Positions 37,579 to 46,064 of a stretch of DNA of 64,000 nt are shown here, piece by piece (the first letter of the stretch is position 1; the number at the start of each line of letters is the position of its first letter). The translations under genes and the position numbers were made by a program. Below the pieces are notes generated by a model, which was given only the letters and a program-made list of their open reading frames with translations, did no database searches and had not been told where the DNA came from. This DNA comes from Sphingomonas sp. Root720 (GTDB taxonomy: Bacteria; Pseudomonadota; Alphaproteobacteria; Sphingomonadales; Sphingomonadaceae), in NCBI RefSeq assembly GCF_001428605.1, contig NZ_LMID01000010.1, positions 1 to 64,000 on the forward strand, in the 5' to 3' direction.

Positions 37579-37604
37579 TACGCGGTGACCCGAGACCAGG
37601 TTAC
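37579..37604 (-). promoter_or_regulatory. ECF-sigma-type promoter of the bufferin operon
   Basis: Minus strand: GTAACC at 37604-37599 and CGTA at 37582-37579, spaced by exactly 16 bases, 43 bases before the bufA ATG. It matches the -35/-10 form GTAACC-N16-CGAA that I recall for the heavy-metal-responsive sigma-F regulon of Caulobacter, which includes DUF2282/DUF692 genes, with one -10 difference. No ECF sigma gene is in this window. Confidence 0.6.
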
Positions 37605-37809
37605 ACTGCCGGACAAATATTTCACCAATATAGCAGCGGCGAGTCTCATGTCGTCGAACGGTCGGGCTGGGCCGATATGGATCGGCTGGGCCGGACGATC
37701 GTTACCGGGATGTGCCGACGCCTTCGGATGATCGTGCAGCCTTATCCTGGGCCCATGGCCCCAACAGCTGGATTCCATAGCGAGAATCGGGCACCCAAGG
37801 ATCGACGAC

Positions 37810-38214
37810 ATGCCGGTGGGACGAACGGAGTTGCTGGAAAGGACGTTTTCGACCCGTAACCAGATGACCGTTCTCGTCGTCGAAGACGAACTATTCGTGC
37901 GCATGATAGCGGTCGATGCCCTCGAAGACGCAGGTTATACGACGGTTGAGGCGCAGGATGCCGATCAGGCGCTCATCCTGCTCGAAGTTCGCGACGACAT
38001 CGATCTCGTCTTCACCGACGTCAAGATGCCCGGCGCGGTCGACGGGCTGGGGCTGGCGCTTCGGGTGCGCGAGCGTTGGCCCGACCTTCCGGTCATCCTG
38101 ACCTCGGGACATCTTTATCGGGAGGACACGATGATGCCGGCATCGGTTCCCTTCCTGCAGAAACCCTATCGCGCTGCGACGCTGATCGCCGAAATGGGCA
38201 GGTTGCTGGGCTAG
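37810..38214 (+). CDS. Single-domain response regulator (receiver only)
   Basis: 134 residues. After a short N-terminal tail, the receiver starts TVLVVEDELFVRM with the acidic pair, has phosphoacceptor Asp in LVFTDVKMPGAVDG, Thr/Ser in ILTSGH and Lys in FLQKPY. There is no output domain, so it probably passes phosphate or acts by protein contact. It resembles the receivers of the hybrid kinases at 3560 and 6561, so it could work with an unseen hybrid kinase. ATG 37810 has AAGGATCG upstream; ATG 37864, nearer the receiver, has none. Confidence 0.85.
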   Translation: MPVGRTELLERTFSTRNQMTVLVVEDELFVRMIAVDALEDAGYTTVEAQDADQALILLEVRDDIDLVFTDVKMPGAVDGLGLALRVRERWPDLPVILTSGHLYREDTMMPASVPFLQKPYRAATLIAEMGRLLG

Positions 38215-38259
38215 TTAGATCGCTTTGGCACCGAATGCCGGGTCGCACGTTGGCCATCC

Positions 38260-38511
38260 ATGCAGAAACAGACTTGCGATGTGGAAAGCGAAGGCCGGCA
38301 GCTCGTTCAGTTGGTGCGCGAGGCCGCGCTTCGGCACGCGACCAGCTGGGAAGCGCTTGTCCCCAATGCCTTCGAGATAGATCTGGACGCCGAAGAGGCG
38401 GAGGAATCGGCCTATGCCGACATGGCGCTGGCGAAGCGCGCACTGCGGGATCATATCTGCGCCGTCTACGGCATCAGCCTGCGCGAGTTGGGAAGTCTCG
38501 CAGCTCCCTGA
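38260..38511 (+). CDS. Small hypothetical protein
   Basis: 83 residues, acidic and largely helical: EGRQLVQLVREAALRHATSW, EAEESAYADMALAKRALRDHICAVYGISL. No membrane helix or signal. I do not recognise a family. It sits 45 bases after the receiver gene on the same strand and before a strong terminator, so it may be cotranscribed with it. Confidence 0.5.
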   Translation: MQKQTCDVESEGRQLVQLVREAALRHATSWEALVPNAFEIDLDAEEAEESAYADMALAKRALRDHICAVYGISLRELGSLAAP

Positions 38512-38623
38512 TCGCGAAGCGCCATCGCCGACGATCGAAATGGCGGCAAACCGGAACCTGGCTCGCGCCGGACGGTTGTGAACGGGCCGGAAAAGCCCCC
38601 CTACCCCCGGCATTAGTAGAACG

Positions 38624-38657
38624 AACCCGCCGGGACCACGGCCCGGCGGGTTTTTCC
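38624..38657 (+). terminator. Rho-independent terminator
   Basis: An 11-bp GC-rich stem (AACCCGCCGGG / CCCGGCGGGTT) with a 7-base loop, followed by TTTTTCCTTTTT. It ends the receiver/hypothetical transcript on the plus strand and is the clearest terminator in the window. Confidence 0.85.
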
Positions 38658-38774
38658 TTTTTCGATAGCGCGGCGGCGAGCCGCCCCTCTCGCGACGGCT
38701 CGGAAAATGCGCTATAGCCTCGTCAGGGCACAACGCCGCGCATATTCGGGGGCGGTTTGTGCTTGAGCGTGCCC

Positions 38775-38801
38775 CGCCCCGCCGTCCTCCAGGGCGGGGC
38801 G
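38775..38801 (+). promoter_or_regulatory. GC-rich hairpin in the 5' region of the PPOX gene
   Basis: CGCCCCGCC and GGCGGGGCG pair over nine bases with a 9-base loop. It lies 40 bases before the likely TTG start at 38841, and no T-run follows it, so it is not a normal terminator. It may affect translation or be an mRNA-stabilising element. Confidence 0.4.
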
Positions 38802-38840
38802 TCACGCCCACAAGATTATCCGTATCGGGGGTTTTATCTC

Positions 38841-39500
38841 TTGCCGTCCTCGCCGCCCAGTGCGCGCACGCGCGTCAGGCGCGTTCACCAGCGCGCCTCC
38901 TATGATCGCGATACCCTGCATGCCGTGCTCGACGCCGGCACGCTGTGCCATGTCGGCTATGTCTTCGACGGCTATCCCGTAGTGACGCCAACCCTGTACT
39001 GGCGCGAAGGCGACGCGATCTACTGGCACGGCTCGAGCGCCAGCCGCGCGTTGCGCGCCAGCGAGGATCTCGATGTCTGCCTGACGGTCACCCACCTCGA
39101 CGGGCTTGTCCTGGCCCGATCGGCCTTCCACCATTCGGCCAACTACCGATCGGCGATGATCTTCGGCACCGCCCGTCTACTGACCGGCAACGCCGCGAAG
39201 CTGGCCAGCCTGAAAGCGATGATGGAGGGCCTCTTTCCCGGCCGCTGGAAGGAACTGCGGCCCGTGAACGAGCAGGAGCTTAGGGCGACCCGGATCCTCT
39301 GGATGCCGCTCGACGAAGCCTCGGTGAAGATCCGTACCGGCGACCCGGTCGACGACGATGAGGATATGGGCGACGCGGTATGGGCGGGCGTGGCGCCATT
39401 CCGCCTGACTATCGAGGCGCTGGAGCCCGATCCACTTACGCGCGCCGCAACCCGACGCCCGCCCGCCATCACCGATCGACTCGTGACGCCGAAGCGATGA
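38841..39500 (+). CDS. Pyridoxamine 5'-phosphate oxidase family (flavin-binding split barrel) protein
   Basis: 219 residues from a TTG at 38841, chosen because GGGGG lies ten bases before it and the conserved part begins soon after; no ATG is available. The split-barrel core runs TRVRRVHQRASYDRDTLHAV, CHVGYVFDGYPVVTPTLYW, YWHGSSASRALRA and RSAMIFGTARLL. These proteins bind FMN, F420 or heme; the family contains the HugZ/PNPOx type. The true cofactor is unknown. Its stop overlaps the start of the following acetyltransferase by four bases. Confidence 0.8.
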   Translation: MPSSPPSARTRVRRVHQRASYDRDTLHAVLDAGTLCHVGYVFDGYPVVTPTLYWREGDAIYWHGSSASRALRASEDLDVCLTVTHLDGLVLARSAFHHSANYRSAMIFGTARLLTGNAAKLASLKAMMEGLFPGRWKELRPVNEQELRATRILWMPLDEASVKIRTGDPVDDDEDMGDAVWAGVAPFRLTIEALEPDPLTRAATRRPPAITDRLVTPKR

Positions 39501-40177
39501 GCGAGCATCCGCTCGACCGGCCGATATGGGACGCGCTGGGGCACCGGCACGCCGGCTTTGCGCTCGGCGACATGCGGGCGCGACGCTATCGCGCCGATAT
39601 CAGCCCTTTCGCCGCCGCCCGTGACGCCTCGCCCGAAGCGCTGGCGGCGCTGGCCGCACTGCTGCCGACCGAAGGCGGCATCGTCCTGCTGGAAGCCGGG
39701 ACGATCGCAGTGCCACCGGGCGCCGTCGTCGAGAAGCAGGCGTCGGGAGTCCAGATGGTTGCGGGGGCGCTCGAACCGGACGGCCCCGACGACAGGGTCG
39801 TAACGTTGACCGACGCCGACGCGCCTGAAATGCTCGCCCTGGCGACGCTGACCGAACCCGGCCCGTTCCTCGCCAATACCCACATGTTCGGCGGTTTCAT
39901 CGGCGTACGGATCGATGGACGGCTCGCCGCCATGGCGGGCGAACGGCTGAAGCCGCAAGGCCATTGCGAGGTCAGCGGAGTCTGCACCCATCCCGAGTTT
40001 CGCGGGCGAGGCCTCGCCGGCCTGCTCTCCCGCATCGTCGCCAACCGGATCGCCGCGCGGGGCGAGACTCCCTTCCTTCATGCCTATGCGACCAACACCG
40101 GCGCGATCCGTCTCTATGAGGCGCTGGGCTTCCGCATCCGGACCGAGGTTTCGGTCCTCGTCCTGCGTCGCGCCTAG
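39497..40177 (+). CDS. GNAT family N-acetyltransferase
   Basis: 226 residues. The C-terminal half is a GNAT fold with the acetyl-CoA pyrophosphate loop in VSGVCTHPEFRGRGLAGLLSRI (the R/Q-x-x-G-x-G/A element), then TPFLHAYATNTGAIRLYEALGF, typical motif B. The N-terminal ~110 residues show a second, degenerate GNAT-like half, seen in FeeM/mycothiol-type two-domain enzymes. The acceptor is unknown. Coupled to the PPOX gene by ATGA overlap. Confidence 0.88.
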   Translation: MSEHPLDRPIWDALGHRHAGFALGDMRARRYRADISPFAAARDASPEALAALAALLPTEGGIVLLEAGTIAVPPGAVVEKQASGVQMVAGALEPDGPDDRVVTLTDADAPEMLALATLTEPGPFLANTHMFGGFIGVRIDGRLAAMAGERLKPQGHCEVSGVCTHPEFRGRGLAGLLSRIVANRIAARGETPFLHAYATNTGAIRLYEALGFRIRTEVSVLVLRRA

Positions 40178-40184
40178 AGCCGAT

Positions 40185-41306
40185 CTAGCTTGCCGGCGTT
40201 AACTTGAGCAGCCGCCCGCCGTCCTTGTCCTCCAGCACATAGACGGCACCGTCGGGACCCTGATCCACCGCCCGGATGCGATTGCCCATCTGGTAGCGCG
40301 CCTCTTCCCTGGCTCCGTCGCCGTTCAGGCCGACAAGGATCAGCATCTCGCCCGACAGCGCTCCGACCAGCGCCTTGCCGCGCCATTTCGGGAAGAGCTT
40401 GCCCGAATAGACGAGCAGGCTCGACGGCGAGATCGACGGGTTCCAGCTGACCTTCGGCGCCTCTAGATCGGGCCGGGTGACGTGGTCTGGGATCGGCTTG
40501 CCGTCATAATGATCGCCGTTGGATACGATCGGCCAACCATAGTTGCGGCCCGGCAGGACCAGATTGACTTCGTCCCCGCCCTTGGGGCCCATCTCGGCCT
40601 CCCACAGCCGTCCCTGTGGATCGAAGGCGAGACCGAGCGGATTGCGATGTCCATAACTCCACACCGCGGGATCGAAGCCTTTCGCCGCCAGCGGATTACC
40701 CGGTGCGGGCTTGCCCTCCATGGTCAGGCGCACGACCTTGCCAAGCACGCCGTCGGGCTCCTGCGCGGGGGTGAACTTCTGCCGCTCGCCCATCGCGAAA
40801 AACAGATGGCCGTCGGTTGAAAACGCGATCCGTCCTGCATAATGCCCACCACTCTTCAACGGATGCGCACGGTAGAGGGTCGTTACTCCCTCCAGCCGCG
40901 CGCCTCCGAGATCGCCAGCCAGCCTGCCCCGAGCCAGGACGACGCCATTGGGTGAGCCCGGTACCGAATAGCTGAAATAGACCAGGCGATTGGCGGGGAA
41001 GTCCGGATGCGGCACCACATCTCCCAAGGCCCCCTGCCCGCCGGAATCGACCGCGGGAATCCCTTCGACCGCCGTCCGCCGCCGGCCGTCGGGGGACAGC
41101 AGCAGCAGGCGTCCCGCCTTTTCGGTCACCAGCATGTGGCCGTCGGGCAGGAAGGCCATCGCCCAAGGACTTTCGAAGCTCGCCACCGCGACGGTCGCGA
41201 ACGGCTTGTCGGCAAAAGGGCGGTTGCCGGTGATCGGCGCCTGCGCGGCGAAAGCCGGTACGCCGGCGGCAAGGAGGAACGCGAAGGGCATGGTGAAGCG
41301 ACGCAT
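40185..41306 (-). CDS. PQQ-dependent aldose sugar dehydrogenase-like protein
   Basis: 373 residues with a signal peptide (MRRFTMPFAFLLAAGVPAFA). The six-bladed propeller has SPWAMAFLPDGHMLVTEKAGRL, GGQGALGDVVPHPDF, GGHYAGRIAFSTDGHLFFAMGE, YGHRNPLGLAFDP, WEAEMGPKGGDEVNLV, SISPSSLL and GALSGEML, which match the soluble glucose/sorbosone dehydrogenase (GSDH, YliI) family. It oxidises sugars in the periplasm if PQQ is available. ATG 41306 has AGGAGCAG upstream. No PQQ synthesis genes are in this window. Confidence 0.87.
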   Translation of the reverse strand: MRRFTMPFAFLLAAGVPAFAAQAPITGNRPFADKPFATVAVASFESPWAMAFLPDGHMLVTEKAGRLLLLSPDGRRRTAVEGIPAVDSGGQGALGDVVPHPDFPANRLVYFSYSVPGSPNGVVLARGRLAGDLGGARLEGVTTLYRAHPLKSGGHYAGRIAFSTDGHLFFAMGERQKFTPAQEPDGVLGKVVRLTMEGKPAPGNPLAAKGFDPAVWSYGHRNPLGLAFDPQGRLWEAEMGPKGGDEVNLVLPGRNYGWPIVSNGDHYDGKPIPDHVTRPDLEAPKVSWNPSISPSSLLVYSGKLFPKWRGKALVGALSGEMLILVGLNGDGAREEARYQMGNRIRAVDQGPDGAVYVLEDKDGGRLLKLTPAS

Positions 41307-41408
41307 CGATCTGCTCCTAGGGATATACGCCCAACGTAGCACCCGTCGGAGAGTTGCGCGGAAAGGAAAGACAAAGGGTTGGCAATCAGGGCGATATACC
41401 CGCCCGGC

Positions 41409-41843
41409 TCAGCGCCTCGCTTCGTTCGGCCGCCCTGCTTCGGCCTGCCGCTTCCGCTCGCTGGGCGGGATGTTGGTGATCGTCGCCGCATATTCGGCGA
41501 ACAGCACCAGCACCCAGATCTCGACGCCTTTCCATTCACCGCTGACGACCCCCGAGAAGACGTCGAGCAACAGGAGGACCAATGCGACGATCCGGAACCA
41601 GCGCATGCTGAAGGCCGGGATATCGGCGCGCAACGACGCAGTGACCATCATGAAGAGGCTGAACAGCCCGGCGATGATCTGCGACGTCAGCGACGTGGCG
41701 ATGCGCAACTGGTCGAGCGCGGTGAGAAACCAGAAGAGGCGCGAAACCGCATATTGGCTCTGCCGGGTGATCTGGCAGAACTTGATGATCGGCGGCACGA
41801 ACAGCGTCTTGCCGACCCACACATCGATATCCAGAATGCTCAT
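41409..41843 (-). CDS. Hypothetical membrane protein
   Basis: 144 residues from ATG 41843. Two or three hydrophobic segments are seen (SQIIAGLFSLFMMVTASL, FRIVALVLLLLDVFSGVV, WVLVLFAEYAATI), joined by basic loops, with a charged C-terminus ending in ERKRQAEAG. No family recognised. The frame is open to 41900, but the upstream extension has no homologous look. Weak ribosome site. Confidence 0.5.
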   Translation of the reverse strand: MSILDIDVWVGKTLFVPPIIKFCQITRQSQYAVSRLFWFLTALDQLRIATSLTSQIIAGLFSLFMMVTASLRADIPAFSMRWFRIVALVLLLLDVFSGVVSGEWKGVEIWVLVLFAEYAATITNIPPSERKRQAEAGRPNEARR

Positions 41844-41974
41844 TGTGGCGATATAGCAGGACTTTAGTCTTATGCCACCGCCGGCCGCCACATCCCGCAC
41901 TACCGCTCATCGCGCGACGATGATAGACAAGCCGATGGACGGGGGGCGTCCGAGTGTAACGGGGTCGCGTGCGT

Positions 41975-42697
41975 ATGTTTCGTGCAATGATAATCGCCTT
42001 GGCGATGATGGGGGGTCTGTCGGCACGCTCGGCCGGCGCCGCGGTCGTGGTGTCGGTCAACCAGGCCGGATCGGCTGCGGCCAGTCTTTCCGGCTATGAT
42101 TTCTCGGTCGCCAACCTCGACGACGCTCCGAACGGTTTGCCGACCATCCAGTTCGCGGGTTCGTCGATTACGGGCACGGGCATTGCCGGCTTCGTCAACA
42201 TCGGCGGAGCGAACGTCTATGGCGGTGCGGGCGGCAACGGTCTGTTCGGTACCGTCCAGGGTGATCCGGCGATCTATCAGTTGTCGCAATCGGTCAATTA
42301 TTTCGGCCTCTGGGGTTCGGCGCTCGACGGCAACAACACCGTCGAACTCTACAACGACGACAGCCTGCTCGGCAGCTTCGCCCTCCAGTCCTTGTTGCAG
42401 AACGCACCGGGCTTCGGCAGCGCTTATTATGGCAACCCGTTCGGCGGCGGCAACGGCGGCGAAATGTACGCCTTCTTCAATTTCGAGAGCGATATGGGCT
42501 TCAACCGCATCCATCTCGTGCAGAATGGCGGCGGCGGCTTCGAGTTCGATAATCTGACGGTCGGCTCTGCGGTGGTCAGCACTGCGCCCGAACCGGCGAG
42601 CTGGGCGATGATGCTGCTCGGCTTCGGCGCGATCGGCGCGACGTTGCGGCGGCGATCACGGCTCGGCGCTTTGCCGCGGTCGGCCTGGGCGCTCTGA
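41975..42697 (+). CDS. PEPxxWA-CTERM sorting-domain exported protein
   Basis: 240 residues. A signal peptide (MFRAMIIALAMMGGLSARSAGA) leads into a Gly/Asn-rich beta-sandwich-like body of unknown family. The C-terminus has APEPASWAMMLLGFGAIGA then RRRSR, the PEPxxWA-CTERM signal of sphingomonads: motif, hydrophobic helix, basic cluster. Such proteins are thought to be sorted and cleaved by exosortase-type systems and are often surface or matrix proteins. GTG 41969 is an alternative start. A second protein of this class is at 61467. Confidence 0.9.
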   Translation: MFRAMIIALAMMGGLSARSAGAAVVVSVNQAGSAAASLSGYDFSVANLDDAPNGLPTIQFAGSSITGTGIAGFVNIGGANVYGGAGGNGLFGTVQGDPAIYQLSQSVNYFGLWGSALDGNNTVELYNDDSLLGSFALQSLLQNAPGFGSAYYGNPFGGGNGGEMYAFFNFESDMGFNRIHLVQNGGGGFEFDNLTVGSAVVSTAPEPASWAMMLLGFGAIGATLRRRSRLGALPRSAWAL

Positions 42698-42715
42698 TCC
42701 GGCCTTCGGCCGGCG

Positions 42716-44068
42716 CTATCGCGCCTGGGACGGCGAGCCTGACCGGTGCCAGTCGCTGATCCGCTGAAAGCCCATGCCAGCGCCCAGCAACAAGGCTTCT
42801 TCGGCAGGCCGCCCGATAAGCTGGAAACCCAATGGCAGACCATGCTCGTCGAAGCCGGCGGGTAGGGCCAGGGTGGGGTGCCCCGTCACATTGAACGGCT
42901 TGGTGAACCGCGCGCCCATCGGATCCGCCTTCTCCATCGCCGCCGCCCATTCGCCCGTCGTCGGCGTGTCGATCGTCAACACCGGCAGGATGATCAGGTC
43001 GGCCACGCCGAACAAGCCGTCGAGCCGCTGACCATATTCGGCTCGGATAGCATCGAAATCCTCGAGATCCTCCGGTCGCATCGACCAGCCCCGCTCGATC
43101 GTCGCGGCAAGCCCTGGCCCGTAATCCTCGACATGCAACGGATACCAGGCCGCATGCACGGACGCCGTTTCCCGGGCCTGCCGTCGGGCTGCGACGGCAA
43201 GCAGATCCGCGACCGGCGGCATTGCCACCTCGACCGCCTCGACGCCGAGCCCGACGAACAGATCGATCGCCCGCTCGATCGCCGCGCGGCTTTTCGGGCC
43301 GGTCCCCTCCAGTTCCCGGCGGTCGATCCCGAGCCTGACACCCGCGAGATCGGCGACCGGGTGGCACGCCTTGCCTCGGCCGATGATGGTCATAGCCGCC
43401 GCTAGATCGGCGACGCTGCGGGCCATGGGGCCGACATGGTCGAACGAGCGGGCGGATTCGAACACGCCTTGGGCGTCGACCCGACCATAGGCCGGCTTGA
43501 GGCCGCTGACGCCGCAACACAGCGATGGCAACCGGATCGATCCGCCGGTGTCGGTTCCGATCGCCACCGAACAGAAGCCTGCCGCCACGGCGACGCCCGC
43601 GCCGGTCGAAGACATCCCCGGGAAAATATCGTCGCGCCATGGCTGGCGCGGAAACGGCCGATCGGCCGCCGGATCGACGAAGGCGCCCGCCGTCGTATAG
43701 GTCTTGCCGATCAGCACCGCCCCCGCCGCGCGCAGTTGGGCCACCACGGCCGCATCGCGCCGGGGCAGGCGCTGCGCGAAGCCGCGCAGCCCGACCGTCG
43801 TGGGCATGTCGCGGGTCAGGCAGAGATCCTTGACCGTCACCGGGATGCCGTGGAGCGGCCCGCGGTCGATGCCGGCGGCCAGTTCGGCTTCCGCCAACCG
43901 TGCAGCGGCCAGCGCTTCCTCGCCCGCCAATGCCGTGAAGGCGCCCAGCGTCCGATCGAGCCGCGCGATCCGCTTGGCCAGCCCGCGCTCGACCTCGACC
44001 GGCGACAATGTCCGGTCACGGTATCGCCTGCCCAGTTCGGCCACATCGAGCTCGAACGGCTCTTCCAT
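42716..44068 (-). CDS. Amidase signature family protein
   Basis: 450 residues from ATG 44068 (GGGAGGGCAAG upstream). The Ser-cisSer-Lys catalytic set is visible: Lys in GIPVTVKDL, cis-Ser in PGMSSTGAGVAVA and Ser nucleophile in GTDTGGSIRLPS, followed by GVSGLKPAYGRV. Amidase-signature enzymes hydrolyse C-N bonds of carboxamides; substrate here unknown. The GatA subunit has the same motifs, but no gatB/gatC are next to it. It follows the DUF885 gene on the same strand, 87 bases after that gene's stop. Confidence 0.88.
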   Translation of the reverse strand: MEEPFELDVAELGRRYRDRTLSPVEVERGLAKRIARLDRTLGAFTALAGEEALAAARLAEAELAAGIDRGPLHGIPVTVKDLCLTRDMPTTVGLRGFAQRLPRRDAAVVAQLRAAGAVLIGKTYTTAGAFVDPAADRPFPRQPWRDDIFPGMSSTGAGVAVAAGFCSVAIGTDTGGSIRLPSLCCGVSGLKPAYGRVDAQGVFESARSFDHVGPMARSVADLAAAMTIIGRGKACHPVADLAGVRLGIDRRELEGTGPKSRAAIERAIDLFVGLGVEAVEVAMPPVADLLAVAARRQARETASVHAAWYPLHVEDYGPGLAATIERGWSMRPEDLEDFDAIRAEYGQRLDGLFGVADLIILPVLTIDTPTTGEWAAAMEKADPMGARFTKPFNVTGHPTLALPAGFDEHGLPLGFQLIGRPAEEALLLGAGMGFQRISDWHRSGSPSQAR

Positions 44069-44155
44069 CGGCTTGCCCTCCCCGCCGGAAGGTTTTCGCC
44101 GCCCGGTCGGGCGCCGGCATCGTCCAACTGGACGAGCCCGCACCCGGCACGGTGA

Positions 44156-45979
44156 TCAGGCCAGTAGCGCCTTCGTCCGCGTCTCTACCAGGCGCTCCAT
44201 CACGGTCAGCGGCATCGCCCCGCTCTTCAGCACGTCATGGAACTGGCGAATGTCGAAGCGACTGCCGAGCGCCTTCTGTGCGTTGGCGCGAGCACGCATC
44301 CAGGCCATATGCCCGACTTTGTAGGAACAGGCCTGCCCCGGCTGAGTGCAGTAACGTTCCACCTCGCGTTGCGAGCGGGGCTGGGCGAAGCCCGTCGTGT
44401 CAACCATATAGGCGGTCGCCTTGTCGCGGTCCCAACGCTTGGTGTGGATGCCGGTATCGACGACGAGCCGCGCCGCGCGAAACAGGAAGGACTGGAGATA
44501 GCCCGCACGTTCGAGCGGATCGGCATAACCCTTCAATTCGTCGGCAAGTTGCTCGGCATAGAGCGCCCAGCCTTCGCTATAGGCGCCGAAGAAGCCGATC
44601 TTGCGCAGGGTCGGGATGTCCTTCGATTCCTGCGCCAGGCTGATCTGGAGATGATGGCCGGGAACGCCCTCGTGGAAGGTCAGCGACGGCAGCGTATATT
44701 TGGGCCAGTCGCCGACATCCTTGAGGTTGATGAAGTAGATCGCCGGCCGCGTACCGTCGAGCGTGGCGCGCTTGTAATAACCGTTCGACGCTCCGTCCTG
44801 GATCTCCACCGGCACCGCGCGGATCTCGAGCGGCGCGGTAGGCACATGCGCAAAGTCCTGCGGCAGCTTCGCATACATCGCCTTCACGCTCTCGTTGAGC
44901 GAGGCTATGAGCGCGGCGCGGCCCTCGGCGCTATCGGCGTAGAGCTGCCTGGGATCCCTGTTGAGCGCGGTCAGCCGCTCGCCGATCCCGCCCTGGGTCA
45001 GCCCTTGCCCCTTCAGAATACTGTCGAGCTCGGCGCTGATCTCGGCGACCTGATCGAGGCCCATCTTGTGGACCTCCCCGGGGGAAAGGCTGGTGGTGGT
45101 GGCCTGCGCCAGCGCGGCCGCGTAGATCGCATCTCCGTCGCGCAATCGCCAGACGCCCGAACCTGGCGCCGTCGTGGCGCGCAGCTGCTTCATCAGCGCG
45201 ATCTGCCGGTCGAGCGCCGGATAGATTTTGGCCTCGACGACCTTAGCGGCCGGAGCCGAGAAATCGCCCTCTATTCCTTTTTCCTTCGCACGCCGGACCA
45301 GCGACCTGACCAGCGGATTGTCTTCGGCTGGCAGGTTGCGCAGCTTCCCGAGCTGACCGAGGGTCAGGTCAATCGAGAAATCCGGGGCGGTGATGCCCCG
45401 CGCCGAACGTTCCCTCTGCACTGCGGTGTCTGTGTCCAGCACTCCGGCCAACGCATCGAGCCGGGCCAGATAAGCGTCGCAATCGGTCTTGGTGGCAATC
45501 ACATGCGCGTCGTTCAGGAAATCGGGCTGTTGAAAATAAGCGCCGCCCTGCTGGAAGATGCGATAGGGCCGCACCACGCTGTCGATCCCGAATCTCTCGG
45601 ACGCGACGGTCTGGTTGCGAAGCGAGTAGGTGACGATCTCGCGGTTGAGCGCGCCGGCTTCCGACAGCCCTGCAGCCGGAAAGGCCTCGAGCTCGGCCAG
45701 CCACGCCTTCGTACGGGCCAGGTCGGCGCGCATCCCAGCGTCGCTATTGTCGTCGAGTCGGCTCTTGGCGGCAGCCCGATCGCCCTTGTCATAGCCGAGC
45801 GCGGTACAGAATTCGGGCGAGGCATCGAGCGTGCCGGCGAAGATGCGGTCGAACAGTGCATTGAGCCTCGCGTCGGCTGCCGCCCCCCCGGCGAAGGCCT
45901 GGGAAAGACCAGCAGCGGGCCCAAGACCCGCGATCAGGGCAGTGGTGCCGGCGGAGGCGATGAAGGTACGGCGATCCAT
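44156..45979 (-). CDS. DUF885 family exported hydrolase/peptidase-like protein
   Basis: 607 residues. MDRRTFIASAGTTALIAGLG is a Tat signal, so it is probably periplasmic. The body is DUF885, with the metal-site motif FHEGVPGHHLQISLAQ around residue 445 (HEGxPGHH), plus YSEGWALYAEQLADELKGY and FRAARLVVDTGIH. The arrangement resembles M32/gluzincin metallopeptidases; activity is presumed. GAGAGGGGATCG precedes ATG 45979. Confidence 0.9.
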   Translation of the reverse strand: MDRRTFIASAGTTALIAGLGPAAGLSQAFAGGAAADARLNALFDRIFAGTLDASPEFCTALGYDKGDRAAAKSRLDDNSDAGMRADLARTKAWLAELEAFPAAGLSEAGALNREIVTYSLRNQTVASERFGIDSVVRPYRIFQQGGAYFQQPDFLNDAHVIATKTDCDAYLARLDALAGVLDTDTAVQRERSARGITAPDFSIDLTLGQLGKLRNLPAEDNPLVRSLVRRAKEKGIEGDFSAPAAKVVEAKIYPALDRQIALMKQLRATTAPGSGVWRLRDGDAIYAAALAQATTTSLSPGEVHKMGLDQVAEISAELDSILKGQGLTQGGIGERLTALNRDPRQLYADSAEGRAALIASLNESVKAMYAKLPQDFAHVPTAPLEIRAVPVEIQDGASNGYYKRATLDGTRPAIYFINLKDVGDWPKYTLPSLTFHEGVPGHHLQISLAQESKDIPTLRKIGFFGAYSEGWALYAEQLADELKGYADPLERAGYLQSFLFRAARLVVDTGIHTKRWDRDKATAYMVDTTGFAQPRSQREVERYCTQPGQACSYKVGHMAWMRARANAQKALGSRFDIRQFHDVLKSGAMPLTVMERLVETRTKALLA

Positions 45980-46064
45980 GGCGATCCCCTCTCGGATCAA
46001 GTTTTTGATATGAGGCGATATTAGGCGAAACACCCGTTGCCGCGCCAGAGGGTCTCGCCAGGCT

